DNA of 64,000 bases from Flavobacterium album (GCF_003096035.1 NZ_CP029186.1:2059001-2123000), one strand, 5' to 3'; numbered from the stretch's first letter, positions 9,126-19,221 are shown. Notes: generated from the letters alone by a model not told the origin. Numbers and translations: made by a program.

Positions 9126-11072
9126 CTAAATAGCTTTATTAATTAGGGGTTCATCAAAATCGTAAGTCATCGTAAGATTTAAGAACGGATCATTTTTGAA
9201 TAATTTATTAAACTCTTTTCTAAGTTTAGCGGCTTTGAAATCTATAATGCCTTTGTCACCTACATTGGTATTATAAAATCGTAATAGCTTGTAAATATTT
9301 GGGTTATCTGTTTTATTTTGAATATTACTAAAATCATTCTTTTCAATAATTTTTTTTGCTTCGGCTAATTCAAGCTCACTTAAATTATAGAATGTTGTTC
9401 TCCATTCTTCGGTAACACCTGCATCCTTGAATTTATTTCTATAAATGATTAAATCTTCTGGCATATATAATAATTCATTAAATTCTTTTAAATCTTTTCC
9501 AAAAGCCATCTCGAAAAATTCAAATCCGGGAGCAACAATACCTTTAGTAACATTTAGCATGCTTTGAACAGCTCTGATATATTTTCTATTCCAATGTTTA
9601 GATATATATTTCCTGTCTTTAGCATCTTCTCCAAATAAGGGAATATATTTCATAGGGAAAGAAAATATCTTCAAATTATATTTTTTGTTCAAATCAACAT
9701 TAATTTTCATTCGGAGATAGAGATCTTGAGGTTTATCCTTAAAATTGTAAAGGAGATAGTTTGACAAATTAATAATACCATATTTTGCAGCAAGTTCAAC
9801 TGCTGCAATGTATTGCTTATCCATTCCAATAAAATCAAATGCAATTCTTAAGGGCCTGACATTTATTTCGCTTAATAATCTCATGTTTTCATCAGTCACA
9901 TACCTTGCGTCGATACCTTGATTGAAATCTACATATCTTTCAACTTTACTTTTCTTCCGATATCTCTCATATAGGGGCTGCAATTCTTTATAAGCATTTA
10001 AAATATCTTGTTTCGTGATTTTATTCTTAATTTGAAGGTTATAGGTGGTAAGAAGATTTTCAATTTCATTTTTAAGCTCACCTTTACTGTGGGATAGAAA
10101 ATCTAATATAATTTCATGACTTCTGTTAATGAAACCTTTATCATTAAATCCTTTTTTTAAGTTTTTTATTGCAATATCAAGTTGATTAGGCTCTGTATAT
10201 TTTGCTCCTCGATAAAACCCCATGCTTTTTATTTCTGTAATTATCTCAGGGAATTTTGGTGATGCTAAGACATTATTATCCATTAATAACAGATTTCTTT
10301 GCTCGCCATATACTGTTGCAATATTTTCAAACTTTTGGATAGATGAGACTTTATCTTTATATATTGGCTCTAAAATCGGTACGGAACAAAATGCACATTT
10401 TCTTGTGCAGCCTTTTGTCATAAAAGTAAAATATGCACTACCAGTCGGATATTTATATTCAATTTCATCTAATATGGAATAATCTAGATCGAGATCATCA
10501 ACAATTAAATTATTATCAGGATCTAGCATTTTAGGTTTATCTAATAAACCAGTAAATGGTTTAATGCCTGTTTCATGTTCAATTTCATCGGTTAATAACG
10601 AAGCCATTACTCCACCTACCTTTACATTATCTATACTCTGCGTTAACTTCGAAATTTGTTGAATAGTTTTTATTGTTATTGACCAATAAAAAGTAAAAAG
10701 TGTAGTGACATAAATTCTGTCATAATGATATGGTTTATATTTATACGCATAATATTTAAAAGTATCGATAATTTGATTTTTGTTCGAATCATTAATAAAT
10801 TTTAAAACTTTCTGTAGATCTTCCTTTCTCTTATTTTTCAAATATTTATAAATTAATACTTCATTACTATCCCAATCATAAGTAGTAAACTTTTTTTTCA
10901 GTTCATCTAAGCAAGCATTTAGTTTCTCCTGATTTATTAATTCATTTATGTTTCCTTTAAAAAATTTTACATTGTCACCTAGTGTTTTATGATATGTTGA
11001 GATTTTCATCAACCCAATTGGAGGGTACTTGTTTTTGTAATTAGGCTCAATAAGTAATATGTTTTTATTCAT
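9126..11072 (-). CDS. Radical SAM protein with B12-binding-like N-terminus
   Basis: 648 residues. The opening ILLIEPNYKNKYPPIGLMK matches the start of cobalamin-binding (B12) domains fused to radical SAM enzymes, although the cobalamin His motif is not evident. The [4Fe-4S] motif is CTRKCAFC (Cys222, 226, 229, CxxxCxxC). The core barrel contains YVDFNQGIDARYV and a following conserved-looking strand. The C-terminal 200 residues are unassigned. Such enzymes generate a 5'-deoxyadenosyl radical for methylation, methylthiolation or rearrangement; the substrate cannot be told from sequence. It is the first gene of the AT-rich cassette, before the ParB-HEPN gene. Confidence 0.78.
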   Translation of the reverse strand: MNKNILLIEPNYKNKYPPIGLMKISTYHKTLGDNVKFFKGNINELINQEKLNACLDELKKKFTTYDWDSNEVLIYKYLKNKRKEDLQKVLKFINDSNKNQIIDTFKYYAYKYKPYHYDRIYVTTLFTFYWSITIKTIQQISKLTQSIDNVKVGGVMASLLTDEIEHETGIKPFTGLLDKPKMLDPDNNLIVDDLDLDYSILDEIEYKYPTGSAYFTFMTKGCTRKCAFCSVPILEPIYKDKVSSIQKFENIATVYGEQRNLLLMDNNVLASPKFPEIITEIKSMGFYRGAKYTEPNQLDIAIKNLKKGFNDKGFINRSHEIILDFLSHSKGELKNEIENLLTTYNLQIKNKITKQDILNAYKELQPLYERYRKKSKVERYVDFNQGIDARYVTDENMRLLSEINVRPLRIAFDFIGMDKQYIAAVELAAKYGIINLSNYLLYNFKDKPQDLYLRMKINVDLNKKYNLKIFSFPMKYIPLFGEDAKDRKYISKHWNRKYIRAVQSMLNVTKGIVAPGFEFFEMAFGKDLKEFNELLYMPEDLIIYRNKFKDAGVTEEWRTTFYNLSELELAEAKKIIEKNDFSNIQNKTDNPNIYKLLRFYNTNVGDKGIIDFKAAKLRKEFNKLFKNDPFLNLTMTYDFDEPLINKAI

Positions 11073-11210
11073 AATTAAAATTTATATGAAATTATGAAAA
11101 ATATGTTAAAAAATTATATAATAATTTTATTTTAAGTTAAAATCTATACTTTGTCTATACATTTTGTCGTGAATTGCATAAATAATGACGTGAAATAATT
11201 GATTTAAAAA

Positions 11211-11332
11211 CTACCATCCCCCCTTAGCCCTGACCGCAGCGGCATCCTCCCGTAGCTTGCGGAGGGAAATACAGCGGAGGGCGGGAAAGACGCTTCCAAA
11301 AAATGCCCAAGCCCTTCCGCTACAAAAAATAA
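11211..11332 (-). repeat. Dispersed structured repeat, copy 2 of 4
   Basis: Read on the minus strand: TTTTTGTAGCGGAAGGGCTT, then a GC-rich hairpin (CTCCGC...), then GGGAGGATGCCGCTGCGG and GGGCTAAGGGG. It matches the copy at 33041-33155 almost base for base in the outer blocks while the middle differs. It lies upstream of the AT-rich radical SAM/ParB operon. Confidence 0.75.
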
Positions 11333-11403
11333 ACGAAATACCTATTTCGACTCCCCCTCGTCTCCGCTCGGGACAGGCTGCTCAATATGACATTTCGTTT
11401 TAC

Positions 11404-11437
11404 AAAAAAAATCCGCACCCATTATGAGTGCGGATTT
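11404..11437 (-). terminator. Terminator of GAPDH gene
   Basis: Stem AATCCGCAC / GTGCGGATT with a T-tract on the minus strand, 36 bases past the GAPDH stop. Confidence 0.85.
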
Positions 11438-11472
11438 TCCAATTATGAAGAAAAGGTTGGTTTAGGTAGCTA

Positions 11473-12921
11473 TTAATAGTAAGTATATCGCCTTACTTTA
11501 GCTATGTATTTTGCCAGGCGGATTACCTGGTGGCTGTAGCCGTATTCGTTGTCGTACCAAACGTAAAGCACGATGTTCTTGCCGTCGGCGCTCACGATGG
11601 TAGCGTTGCTGTCGTAGATGGCAGGCTGGGCGGTGCCCACGATGTCGGAAGATACCAGCTCGTTGTTCATGCTGTATTTGATCTGCTCTACAAGCTCGCC
11701 TTCGAGGGCGTAGTGCTTCATGATCTCGTTGATCTCGGCAACGGTCGTAGGGCGCTCCACCTCAAGGTTAAGCACCACGAGCGAACCGTTTGGCACCGGT
11801 ACGCGGATGGCGTTGCTGGTAAGCTTTCCGGCCAATGACGGCAGGGCTTTGGCAACGGCGCTTCCGGCACCTGTTTCGGTGATCACCATGTTAAGGCCGG
11901 CAGCACGGCCGCGGCGGTATTTCTTGTGCATGTTGTCTACCAGGTTCTGGTCGTTGGTGTAGGCATGGATGGTTTCCAGGTGGCCTTTCACCACGCCAAG
12001 GGTGTCTTCAACAGCTTTTAATATAGGAGTGATCGCGTTGGTGGTGCACGATGCCGCCGAGTAGATATCCACCTCCTCCGGGCTGTGCTCGTTGTGGTTT
12101 ACGCCGTACACGATATTCGGAACGCCTTTGCCGGGAGCGGTAAGGAGCACTTTCTCGATACCGTTGGAAGACAGGTGGCGGCGAAGGGCTTCTTCGGTAG
12201 TGAAGGCGCCGGTGTTGTCTATAAGCAGGGCATTGTGGATGCCGTATTTTGTATAGTCGATATCCTCAGGCTGTGCAGCGCTGATGATGTGCACGGTAGT
12301 CCCGTTGATGATCAGCGAGCCGGTCTCGAAGTCGGCGCTCACAGAGCCTTCAAAGTCACCGTGGATAGAGTCGTGGCGTAGTAGGGAAGCGCGCTTCTCA
12401 AGAAGGACAGCATCGTTCTTATCGCGCACCACGATAGCACGAAGGCGAAGCTGGTTGCCTTTGCCAATTTTCGACATCATCTCACGGGCCAATAGCCTTC
12501 CGATGCGTCCGAAACCGTAAAGCACTACGTCTTTTGGCTGGATGTTGCCGAAAGTGCGGGCACCTTTTAGCTTGTCGATTACGAAAGCGGTGGCGTCGTT
12601 GTATTTGTCGTCTTCAAGATGGTACTCGTAAGTAAGTTTGCCAATGTCGATACGGGAAGGAGGGAGGTCAAGGGCTTCGATGGCACGGGCTATCTCAACG
12701 CTGTCGAACACATTGATAGGCTTTTGTACAAATTCGCCTGCGTACTCGTGCAGGTTCATGATGTCGCTTACGCTGCGGTCGATAAGCTGGTTGCGGAAAA
12801 GCACAAGTTCGATGGATTTGTCATACCACAGGTCGCTGACGATCTTTATGAATTCAACGCCTGCCCTGCGCCTGTCGGCCTGGAAGGAAAGTTCCTTTTC
12901 ATATAAAACATTGTTGTTCAT
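11473..12921 (-). CDS. gap: Glyceraldehyde-3-phosphate dehydrogenase, long form
   Basis: 482 residues, about 150 longer than the classical enzyme, because of an N-terminal helical extension of about 130 residues (DRRRAGVEFIKIVSDLWYD). The NAD(P)-binding start is YGFGRIGRLLAREM (about 134-147) and the catalytic Cys is in SAASCTTNAITPI (about residue 290). The C-terminus has WYDNEYGYSHQVIRL. It interconverts glyceraldehyde-3-phosphate and 1,3-bisphosphoglycerate in glycolysis or gluconeogenesis. The long form occurs in many Bacteroidota beside a classical 330-residue enzyme; cofactor and direction cannot be read from sequence. Single-gene unit with its own terminator and -7 box. Confidence 0.93.
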   Translation of the reverse strand: MNNNVLYEKELSFQADRRRAGVEFIKIVSDLWYDKSIELVLFRNQLIDRSVSDIMNLHEYAGEFVQKPINVFDSVEIARAIEALDLPPSRIDIGKLTYEYHLEDDKYNDATAFVIDKLKGARTFGNIQPKDVVLYGFGRIGRLLAREMMSKIGKGNQLRLRAIVVRDKNDAVLLEKRASLLRHDSIHGDFEGSVSADFETGSLIINGTTVHIISAAQPEDIDYTKYGIHNALLIDNTGAFTTEEALRRHLSSNGIEKVLLTAPGKGVPNIVYGVNHNEHSPEEVDIYSAASCTTNAITPILKAVEDTLGVVKGHLETIHAYTNDQNLVDNMHKKYRRGRAAGLNMVITETGAGSAVAKALPSLAGKLTSNAIRVPVPNGSLVVLNLEVERPTTVAEINEIMKHYALEGELVEQIKYSMNNELVSSDIVGTAQPAIYDSNATIVSADGKNIVLYVWYDNEYGYSHQVIRLAKYIAKVRRYTYY

Positions 12922-12952
12922 CTGAGAGATAGTTTGTTTGTTGTTTGTGTGG

Positions 12953-12960
12953 CAAAAGTA
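12953..12960 (-). promoter_or_regulatory. Candidate -7 box for GAPDH
   Basis: On the minus strand the bases read TACTTTTG, an exact match to the Bacteroidota -7 element TAnnTTTG, ending about 31 bases before the ATG. No TTG lies at the usual 17-23 base distance, so only half of the promoter is supported. Confidence 0.45.
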
Positions 12961-13104
12961 TAGATTTCAAACGTTTTCGTAAAAGTTTTTTCTAAGATTT
13001 TTTTATTTATTTTAAAAAGTAAAATGTTTTAGTTAAAACAATAATGATGTCGTGGTAAAGTGCAGGGAAAGAGTATTTTATTTGCAGGTTTCGATTGTTT
13101 TTTT

Positions 13105-13193
13105 GGGCGTGCCGGCTCCGTGCCTCCGCCGTCGGGCCATCCGCTGTATCCCCGCCGAAAAAAGCGGGGGATGCCGCTACTGTCCCTCACGCG
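13105..13193 (+). repeat. Dispersed structured repeat, copy 3 of 4
   Basis: Reads GGGCGTGCCGGC, GTCGGGCCATCCGCTGTAT, a hairpin CCCCGC/GCGGGG, then GATGCCGCTACTGTCCCTCA. It lies within the 444-base gap 12922-13365 between the divergent GAPDH and T9SS genes. A 75-codon frame crosses it but has no coding character. The rest of that gap is AT-rich promoter-type DNA. Confidence 0.7.
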
Positions 13194-13365
13194 TACAACG
13201 TTTTCAAAATAAAAATTCCGCTATACTGCACTGTGTTTCAACAAAATGGTTTTCAATTGTTATAGAAAAGTTAAATTAACGGTTTAAAAGTGTTAATGTA
13301 ACTGTTTTAACATTTTTGATTAAAATAATTGTTAAATTTATTTCTAATAACCAAAAAAAATTATT

Positions 13366-16062
13366 ATGAAAACAAGATTACGATTACTTTACTTTAGTAT
13401 TTTGGTCTGTTGCATTTTTGGATTTAGCAATAAAACCTATGCGCAGATAAACTATTCACAGGACTTTGAGATAGACGAGGGCGGATGGTCTGACGACGAT
13501 TTCTTTGCATTTTATTTCTTCCCGTGTACAGGCGAAAATGCCCTCACTGGCGAAATATACAGTGATCCCGACTTTGGGGATTATACTGCGCCTGTTACCA
13601 TATCACCATCGTTAGGCAACTCTAACGGCTTGCAGGCTACGCTAACGTACTCTTATTCGCTGATCGATTGGAATACCTTTGAAGGGGTTACCAATACACC
13701 AGACTGGGGAGAATTCAGCATAGAGTACGCTTCATCACCTTCGGGGCCATGGACGAACCTGCAGACGATCGACCCGTCCAACCACGTAGAGTCGGATGAT
13801 TGTGCTGTGAAAACGGTAACATTCACGCCGCCCGTTGGCCCGGTGTATTTAAGGATCTCCGGAACTCCTAACGATTATATCGATGTACTTATCAACATCG
13901 ATAATATTTCGGTAGTGCAGGTACAGGAAGCATGTACAGGTACGCCTGCCGCTTCTGCTGCTGTAGCCGACCAGCCTGCGCTTTGTAACGGCGGTACGGT
14001 AAACCTGTCGTTAGCTCCTGCCTATGCTGCTTCAGGCCTTATTTACCAATGGCAGTCTTCCGCAGACGGTGTTTCTTATTCTAACGTTCCGACAGGAGGT
14101 ACATCGGCTGCTTATGCTACAACACAGGCTGCTTCTATGTGGTACCGCGCTACCATAACGTGCTCTGGGGGTGGCAGCCCGGTTACCAGTACTCCGGTAC
14201 ATGTCATCAACAGCGGCATGCCATGCCTGTGTGATGTTGCTTTCACAGATGATATCGAGCCTATCACACACGTAGTATTTGCAGGTATAGACAATACTAC
14301 TTCTGCGGCCATTAATGGCACCCCGGGTGTTGAGGACTTTACAAGCCTTGCTCTGGCAGAGGTTACTCCGGGCGAAACGTACCAAATTACATTAGAAGGT
14401 AATACGAACGATCCTGATGGTGATGCTGGTTATGAAACGTATATCACTGCTTTCTTCGACTGGAACCAGGATGGCGATTTTGAGGATGACAGTGAAAGAT
14501 ATGATATTGACTACCTCATTTTTTCTGATGGTGAAGACGGGGTACAAATTACAGGCGATATTGCAGTGCCTGCGGGAGCACTTCCGGGAAATACTTACAT
14601 GAGGGTTTTCAAACTATATAACCATTTCCCTGATACAGCTTGTGGCGTCGATGGCGAATTTGGCTATGGCCAGGTAGAAGATTACCTGGTTCATGTTGCA
14701 GCTCCCTCAACAGAGACACTTGATTATGTTAACCTTCAGTGGCCTGCTACAATGACGTTTGCAGCGGGCGGATCGGATACTGCTTATGCGCAGGCATGGG
14801 AAGGCGGCGTAACTGAAGCCCCCGGCGCAGGTGCCGGCATTACAGCATGGATAGGCATCAGCCCGGTGGGCAGCAACACCAATCCAAATACATGGACAAC
14901 ATGGGTGCCTGCTACTTTCAACACGCAGGCAGGAAACAATGACGAATATATGGCTACAATAGGAACAGGCTTAGCGCCGGGTACATACTATTATGCAAGC
15001 CGTTTCCAGCTTAACGGTGGCCCGTATACTTATGGGGGTTATACCCCTACAGGTGGTGGCTATTGGGATGGTACAACAAACATAAGCGGTATACTTACGG
15101 TAACCTGTGCTACTCCCGCACCTACAGCAGCTGCTGCACAAACGCTTTGCCAGGGAAGCACCATCGCCGATATTGATGTTACAGGTACTTCTATAACATG
15201 GTACGGCGCTGCTACAGGCGGAACTGCGCTTCCTGCAACTACGATGATTGCCGATGGCACTACCTATTACGCCTCTGCAACTGCGGGTGGCTGTGAGAGT
15301 GTTGCCAGGACTCCGGTGACGGTGGATATCACTGTAACACCTGCGCCAACAGCTGACGAGACAATGCAGACATTCTGTAATGCCGCAGGCCTTGACGACC
15401 TCGAGATAGACGGCGATGGGGAAATAATGTGGTATGGTACCCAGACAGGTGGAAGTATGCTTGCGGATGATACCGCGCTTGCTGATAATACTACGTACTA
15501 TGCTGCTCAGGTTATAGATGGCTGCGAAAGTATGGCGCGTACAGGAATCATGGTTCATATAACGGTTTCTGAAGCTCCGTCAGGTGAAGCTGAACAGGAA
15601 ATCGAAGTAGCTTCAGCTGATGATGCAACTATCGAAGATATCGAAATAACGGCTACAGGAAGCGTGAACTGGTATGATAACGAAGAAGATGCTGAAGCAG
15701 GTGAAGATGCAATAGCGCCGGAAACGGTAATAGTTTCTGGCACTTATTATGCAACGCAGACAATCGATGGCTGCGAAAGCGCTCCTTTTGCAGTCACAGT
15801 TGATATCACGTTGGGCAATGATGAATTCAATACTTCCGCATTCCGTTATCATCCGAACCCGGTGAAAGATGTGCTTGCAATCTCTTATGCTAAAAACATT
15901 TCAGCCATTGAAGTGTATAATATCGTAGGACAGAAAGTTATTGTGAAATCGGTAAACCAAAACGAAGCGCAGCTGGATATGTCACAGCTTGCTGCCGGTA
16001 CATACATGGTAAAAGTTATGGGCGATACCGCTTATAAAACAATTAAGGTTGTGAAACAATAA
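13366..16062 (+). CDS. T9SS-secreted surface protein with GEVED and Ig-like domains (paralogue 1)
   Basis: 898 residues. Signal peptide at 1-26 (LLYFSILVCCIFGFS...YAQ). Then a jelly-roll-like N-domain, an Ig-like module (ALCNGGTVNLSLAP...WYRATITCSG), a GEVED domain (about 310-445, ending GYGQVEDYLVHV), a 125-residue module (ETLDYVNLQWPATMTF to NISGILTVTC), two or three Ig-like repeats marked by 'CESVART' and 'CESMART', and a C-terminal T9SS type A sorting domain (YHPNPVKDVLAISYAKN...GTYMVKV). It would be exported by Sec and T9SS and attached or released at the cell surface, probably as an adhesin; no enzyme motif is visible. Its closest relative is the next gene. Confidence 0.85.
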   Translation: MKTRLRLLYFSILVCCIFGFSNKTYAQINYSQDFEIDEGGWSDDDFFAFYFFPCTGENALTGEIYSDPDFGDYTAPVTISPSLGNSNGLQATLTYSYSLIDWNTFEGVTNTPDWGEFSIEYASSPSGPWTNLQTIDPSNHVESDDCAVKTVTFTPPVGPVYLRISGTPNDYIDVLINIDNISVVQVQEACTGTPAASAAVADQPALCNGGTVNLSLAPAYAASGLIYQWQSSADGVSYSNVPTGGTSAAYATTQAASMWYRATITCSGGGSPVTSTPVHVINSGMPCLCDVAFTDDIEPITHVVFAGIDNTTSAAINGTPGVEDFTSLALAEVTPGETYQITLEGNTNDPDGDAGYETYITAFFDWNQDGDFEDDSERYDIDYLIFSDGEDGVQITGDIAVPAGALPGNTYMRVFKLYNHFPDTACGVDGEFGYGQVEDYLVHVAAPSTETLDYVNLQWPATMTFAAGGSDTAYAQAWEGGVTEAPGAGAGITAWIGISPVGSNTNPNTWTTWVPATFNTQAGNNDEYMATIGTGLAPGTYYYASRFQLNGGPYTYGGYTPTGGGYWDGTTNISGILTVTCATPAPTAAAAQTLCQGSTIADIDVTGTSITWYGAATGGTALPATTMIADGTTYYASATAGGCESVARTPVTVDITVTPAPTADETMQTFCNAAGLDDLEIDGDGEIMWYGTQTGGSMLADDTALADNTTYYAAQVIDGCESMARTGIMVHITVSEAPSGEAEQEIEVASADDATIEDIEITATGSVNWYDNEEDAEAGEDAIAPETVIVSGTYYATQTIDGCESAPFAVTVDITLGNDEFNTSAFRYHPNPVKDVLAISYAKNISAIEVYNIVGQKVIVKSVNQNEAQLDMSQLAAGTYMVKVMGDTAYKTIKVVKQ

Positions 16063-16085
16063 AGACAAATTAAATATAAACCTCG

Positions 16086-16112
16086 AACGGGCAGCTTTAT
16101 GCTGCCCGTTTG
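16086..16112 (+). terminator. Terminator after T9SS paralogue 1
   Basis: Perfect stem AACGGGCAGC / GCTGCCCGTT with a short loop; only a short T-run follows. Confidence 0.75.
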
Positions 16113-16281
16113 CATTAAGGGGAGTGTAATCGGCAATTTATGAATTATGTTTAAACAGATCCCGCCAAGTAATCAGGATGTTATAAAAATGTTAAAAATA
16201 GCTTTTATACATGTTCAATGTTTAGGATTTAACATTTAGATAAAATATTTTGTTAAATTTAAGACCTTAAAAAAAATAGAT

Positions 16282-19221
16282 ATGAAAACAAAATTACGAT
16301 TGCTTTATTATGGCTTGCTCATTTGCAGCACGGTCATATTTTCAAATGATGCGGTGGGGCAGATTGCCTACAATGCGGCCTTCAATAACGGTATGGCCAA
16401 CTGGGACAGTGATGAATTTTATCACACAACAGACGAGCCGTGTATGGGAAATGGCGCATTGAGGGTGAATCTTTACGATAGCACGCCAAGTGCCGAATTG
16501 CTATCGCCAAGTATAGGTACTTCAAATGGCGGTGTGGTTACTTTCAACTACCGCTACAAGCTTCTTAACTACGATAACTTCCCGGATGATGCCACGCAGA
16601 ATGCAGGTAACTGGGGCTCATTACGTGTGTATTACGCCCTTTCGGCTGCCGGTCCATGGAACCTTTTACAAACAATGGACCCGACCAACCACGTAGAATC
16701 GCTTAACTGCGTGACCAAAACGGTTACCTTTATCCCACCGGCGGGGAGCAATGTATACATACGGGTTTTAGCCCAAATTGGCGACACGGATAATGACTTT
16801 TATGTGTATTTCGACCAGGTGCAGGTTACTCAGTCTACGCCTACCGCATGCAATGGTACCCCTGCGGCTGCTTCGGCAGTAGCTTCGGCAACCATGACAT
16901 GTGCTACACAAAGCGTGGTGCTGTCTTTAGCGCCGGGATATGCTAATACAGGGCTGAACTACCAATGGCAATCTTCTGCCAACGGAACCGATTTCAGCAA
17001 CGTTCCAACAGGAGGCACTGCTGCGACCTATACTACGACACAGGCTGCAACTACCTGGTACAGGGCTCAGATAACCTGTAGTGCAGGAGGCGATACCACC
17101 ACAAGCTCAGCGGTACAGGTAGCATCTACAGGAGGGCCTTGTTACTGTCTGATCGGCTTTGGTGACGGAGTAGAACCAATAACACTGGTAAACTTTGCAG
17201 GTATTAATAATGCCACGTCTGCCGAGCCTGACGGAACACCTGAATTGGAAGACTTTACTTCACTTACACCGGGGGTTGTGACACAGGGGCAAACCTATCC
17301 AATAATATTAAAAGGAAATACCGTTGACGAATTTTTTGACGGGTACCAGGATTACTTTAAAGTACACATCGATTTCAACCATAACGGTACTTTTGAAGCA
17401 GCAGAAGGCTTTGAGATGGGATATATCGAATTTTCTGATGGTGAAGATGATGTAGAGCTGACAGGGAATATCACAATCCCTGCCGATGCCATGACCGGCC
17501 TTACCCGTATGAGGGTAGTTAAGCAGTGGTATGACGATTTTGGCGGGACACAATATACAGACCCTTGCGGCGATGTGAACAGCGGCTACGGACAGGCTGA
17601 GGATTACCTGCTTAACGTTCAGGCGCCTGTAATAGAAACACTTGATTATGTAAACCTTCAGTGGCCGGCTACAATGACATTCGCAGCAGGCGGATCGGAT
17701 ACCGCTTACGCCCAGGCGTGGGAGGGCGGCCTTACCGAAGCTCCGGGTGCCGGTGCCGGTATTTCGGCATGGATAGGAATCAGCCCAGCCGGCAGCAATA
17801 CCAATCCAAGTACATGGACAACATGGGTGCCTGCTACCTTCAATGTACAGGCTGGCAACAATGACGAATACATGGCTGTAATAGGCGCGGGGCTTGCTCC
17901 GGGAACATATTATTACGCAAGCCGCTTCAAGCTTAATGACGGGCCATATACTTACGGTGGGTATACACCGACAGGCGGTGGTACCTGGGATGGGGTAACA
18001 AACATAAGTGGTGTACTTACGGTAACATGTAACACGGCAGCTCCGGTTGCCGATGCTGCACAAACATTCTGTCAGGGGGCTACAGTTGCCGACCTACAGG
18101 CTACAGGCTCTGTGATATCATGGTACGGCACTGCTACCGGCGGTACAGCACTGTCTTCAACAACAGCGCTGGCGACAGGGACTACCTATTATGCCTCTGT
18201 TACGCCTGCGGGTGGCTGCGAAAGCACTACCAGGACAGCTGTTACGGTAACGATCACAACCGCTGAAGTACCGACATTTACTGCTGTACAACCTACATGT
18301 GCCGAACCTACAGGCACTATTACAGTAACTTCACCTGTAGGTGCAGGATATACTTACGATGCGAACGGTGCAGGTTTTCAGTCATCGGCTTCATTCACTA
18401 ACCTGGCACCGGGCACTTATGTGATCACTGCGAAAAATGCGTCCGGCTGTACAGCCTCAACGACTGTTGTGATTAATAATGCACCGGCAATACCTGACGC
18501 ACCGCAGGCAGATATATTCCAGCCTACATGTTCTGCGCCTTTCGGCAGCATTGTTGTTACCACGCCGCTTGGAGCAGGCCTTACCTATAACTTAGATGGT
18601 GGCGCATTCCAGGCTTCGCCTACATTCGATGGTGTAATGCCGGGCACACACAGTATATCTGTTCAGAATGCGCAGGGTTGCGAAAGCTTTGCAGCGGGCT
18701 TTGTTGTAAATGATGCCCCTGCCGGTCCGGATGCGCCAACCGGCAATGCTACACAGGAAATTGCTGTTGATGGGGCTGAGGATGCCACTATTGAAGATAT
18801 TGTAGTAACGGCTACAGGTACAGTAAAATGGTATGCCACTGAGGATAATGCCGTAGCTAGCGAAAATGCATTGGCTGCCGGCACAGTAATAATGGATGGG
18901 ACTTATTATGCTACCCAAACAAACGACGGTTGCGAAAGCGCACCTTTTGCTGTTACGGTTGATATTACACTGGGCAATGCTGAATTCAATGCGGCTTCGT
19001 TCCGTTACCACCCTAACCCTGTAAAGGATGTGCTTACACTTTCGTATGATAAGAACATTTCAGCTATCGAAGTGTATAGTGTCGTAGGACAGAAGGTGAT
19101 TGCGAAACCGGTGAACCAAAATGAGGTACAGCTTGACCTGTCACAGCTTTCTGCAGGTACCTACCTTGTGAAAGTGATGAGCGATGAAGCCTCTAAAACC
19201 ATCAAGGTGGTGAAGCAATAA
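16282..19221 (+). CDS. T9SS-secreted surface protein with GEVED, Ig-like and SprB-type repeats (paralogue 2)
   Basis: 979 residues, same plan as the preceding gene: signal peptide (LLYYGLLICSTVIFS), N-domain, Ig-like module, GEVED domain (ending GYGQAEDYLLNV), the near-identical ETLDYVNLQW module, Ig-like repeat and a C-terminal T9SS sorting domain (YHPNPVKDVLTLSYDKN). It differs by two SprB-type repeats at about 665-820 (QPTCAEPTGTITVTSP...GTYVITAKNASGC). SprB repeats occur in the flavobacterial gliding adhesin SprB. It has its own AT-rich leader and terminator, so it is transcribed apart from paralogue 1. Likely a surface adhesin; ligand unknown. Confidence 0.85.
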   Translation: MKTKLRLLYYGLLICSTVIFSNDAVGQIAYNAAFNNGMANWDSDEFYHTTDEPCMGNGALRVNLYDSTPSAELLSPSIGTSNGGVVTFNYRYKLLNYDNFPDDATQNAGNWGSLRVYYALSAAGPWNLLQTMDPTNHVESLNCVTKTVTFIPPAGSNVYIRVLAQIGDTDNDFYVYFDQVQVTQSTPTACNGTPAAASAVASATMTCATQSVVLSLAPGYANTGLNYQWQSSANGTDFSNVPTGGTAATYTTTQAATTWYRAQITCSAGGDTTTSSAVQVASTGGPCYCLIGFGDGVEPITLVNFAGINNATSAEPDGTPELEDFTSLTPGVVTQGQTYPIILKGNTVDEFFDGYQDYFKVHIDFNHNGTFEAAEGFEMGYIEFSDGEDDVELTGNITIPADAMTGLTRMRVVKQWYDDFGGTQYTDPCGDVNSGYGQAEDYLLNVQAPVIETLDYVNLQWPATMTFAAGGSDTAYAQAWEGGLTEAPGAGAGISAWIGISPAGSNTNPSTWTTWVPATFNVQAGNNDEYMAVIGAGLAPGTYYYASRFKLNDGPYTYGGYTPTGGGTWDGVTNISGVLTVTCNTAAPVADAAQTFCQGATVADLQATGSVISWYGTATGGTALSSTTALATGTTYYASVTPAGGCESTTRTAVTVTITTAEVPTFTAVQPTCAEPTGTITVTSPVGAGYTYDANGAGFQSSASFTNLAPGTYVITAKNASGCTASTTVVINNAPAIPDAPQADIFQPTCSAPFGSIVVTTPLGAGLTYNLDGGAFQASPTFDGVMPGTHSISVQNAQGCESFAAGFVVNDAPAGPDAPTGNATQEIAVDGAEDATIEDIVVTATGTVKWYATEDNAVASENALAAGTVIMDGTYYATQTNDGCESAPFAVTVDITLGNAEFNAASFRYHPNPVKDVLTLSYDKNISAIEVYSVVGQKVIAKPVNQNEVQLDLSQLSAGTYLVKVMSDEASKTIKVVKQ

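Larger units (their letters stand above)
11073..11472. other. Gap between the cassette and GAPDH
   Basis: No gene seen. Bases 11073-11210 are very AT-rich and must hold the promoter of the minus-strand cassette; no exact TAnnTTTG box was found. Bases 11211-11332 are a dispersed repeat copy, and 11404-11437 is the GAPDH terminator (both listed separately). Confidence 0.6.

Noticed and set aside
13052..13279. A 75-codon plus-strand frame before the first T9SS gene
   Set aside because: It runs through the dispersed repeat copy at 13105-13193 and has Cys/Arg-rich, non-coding-like composition.
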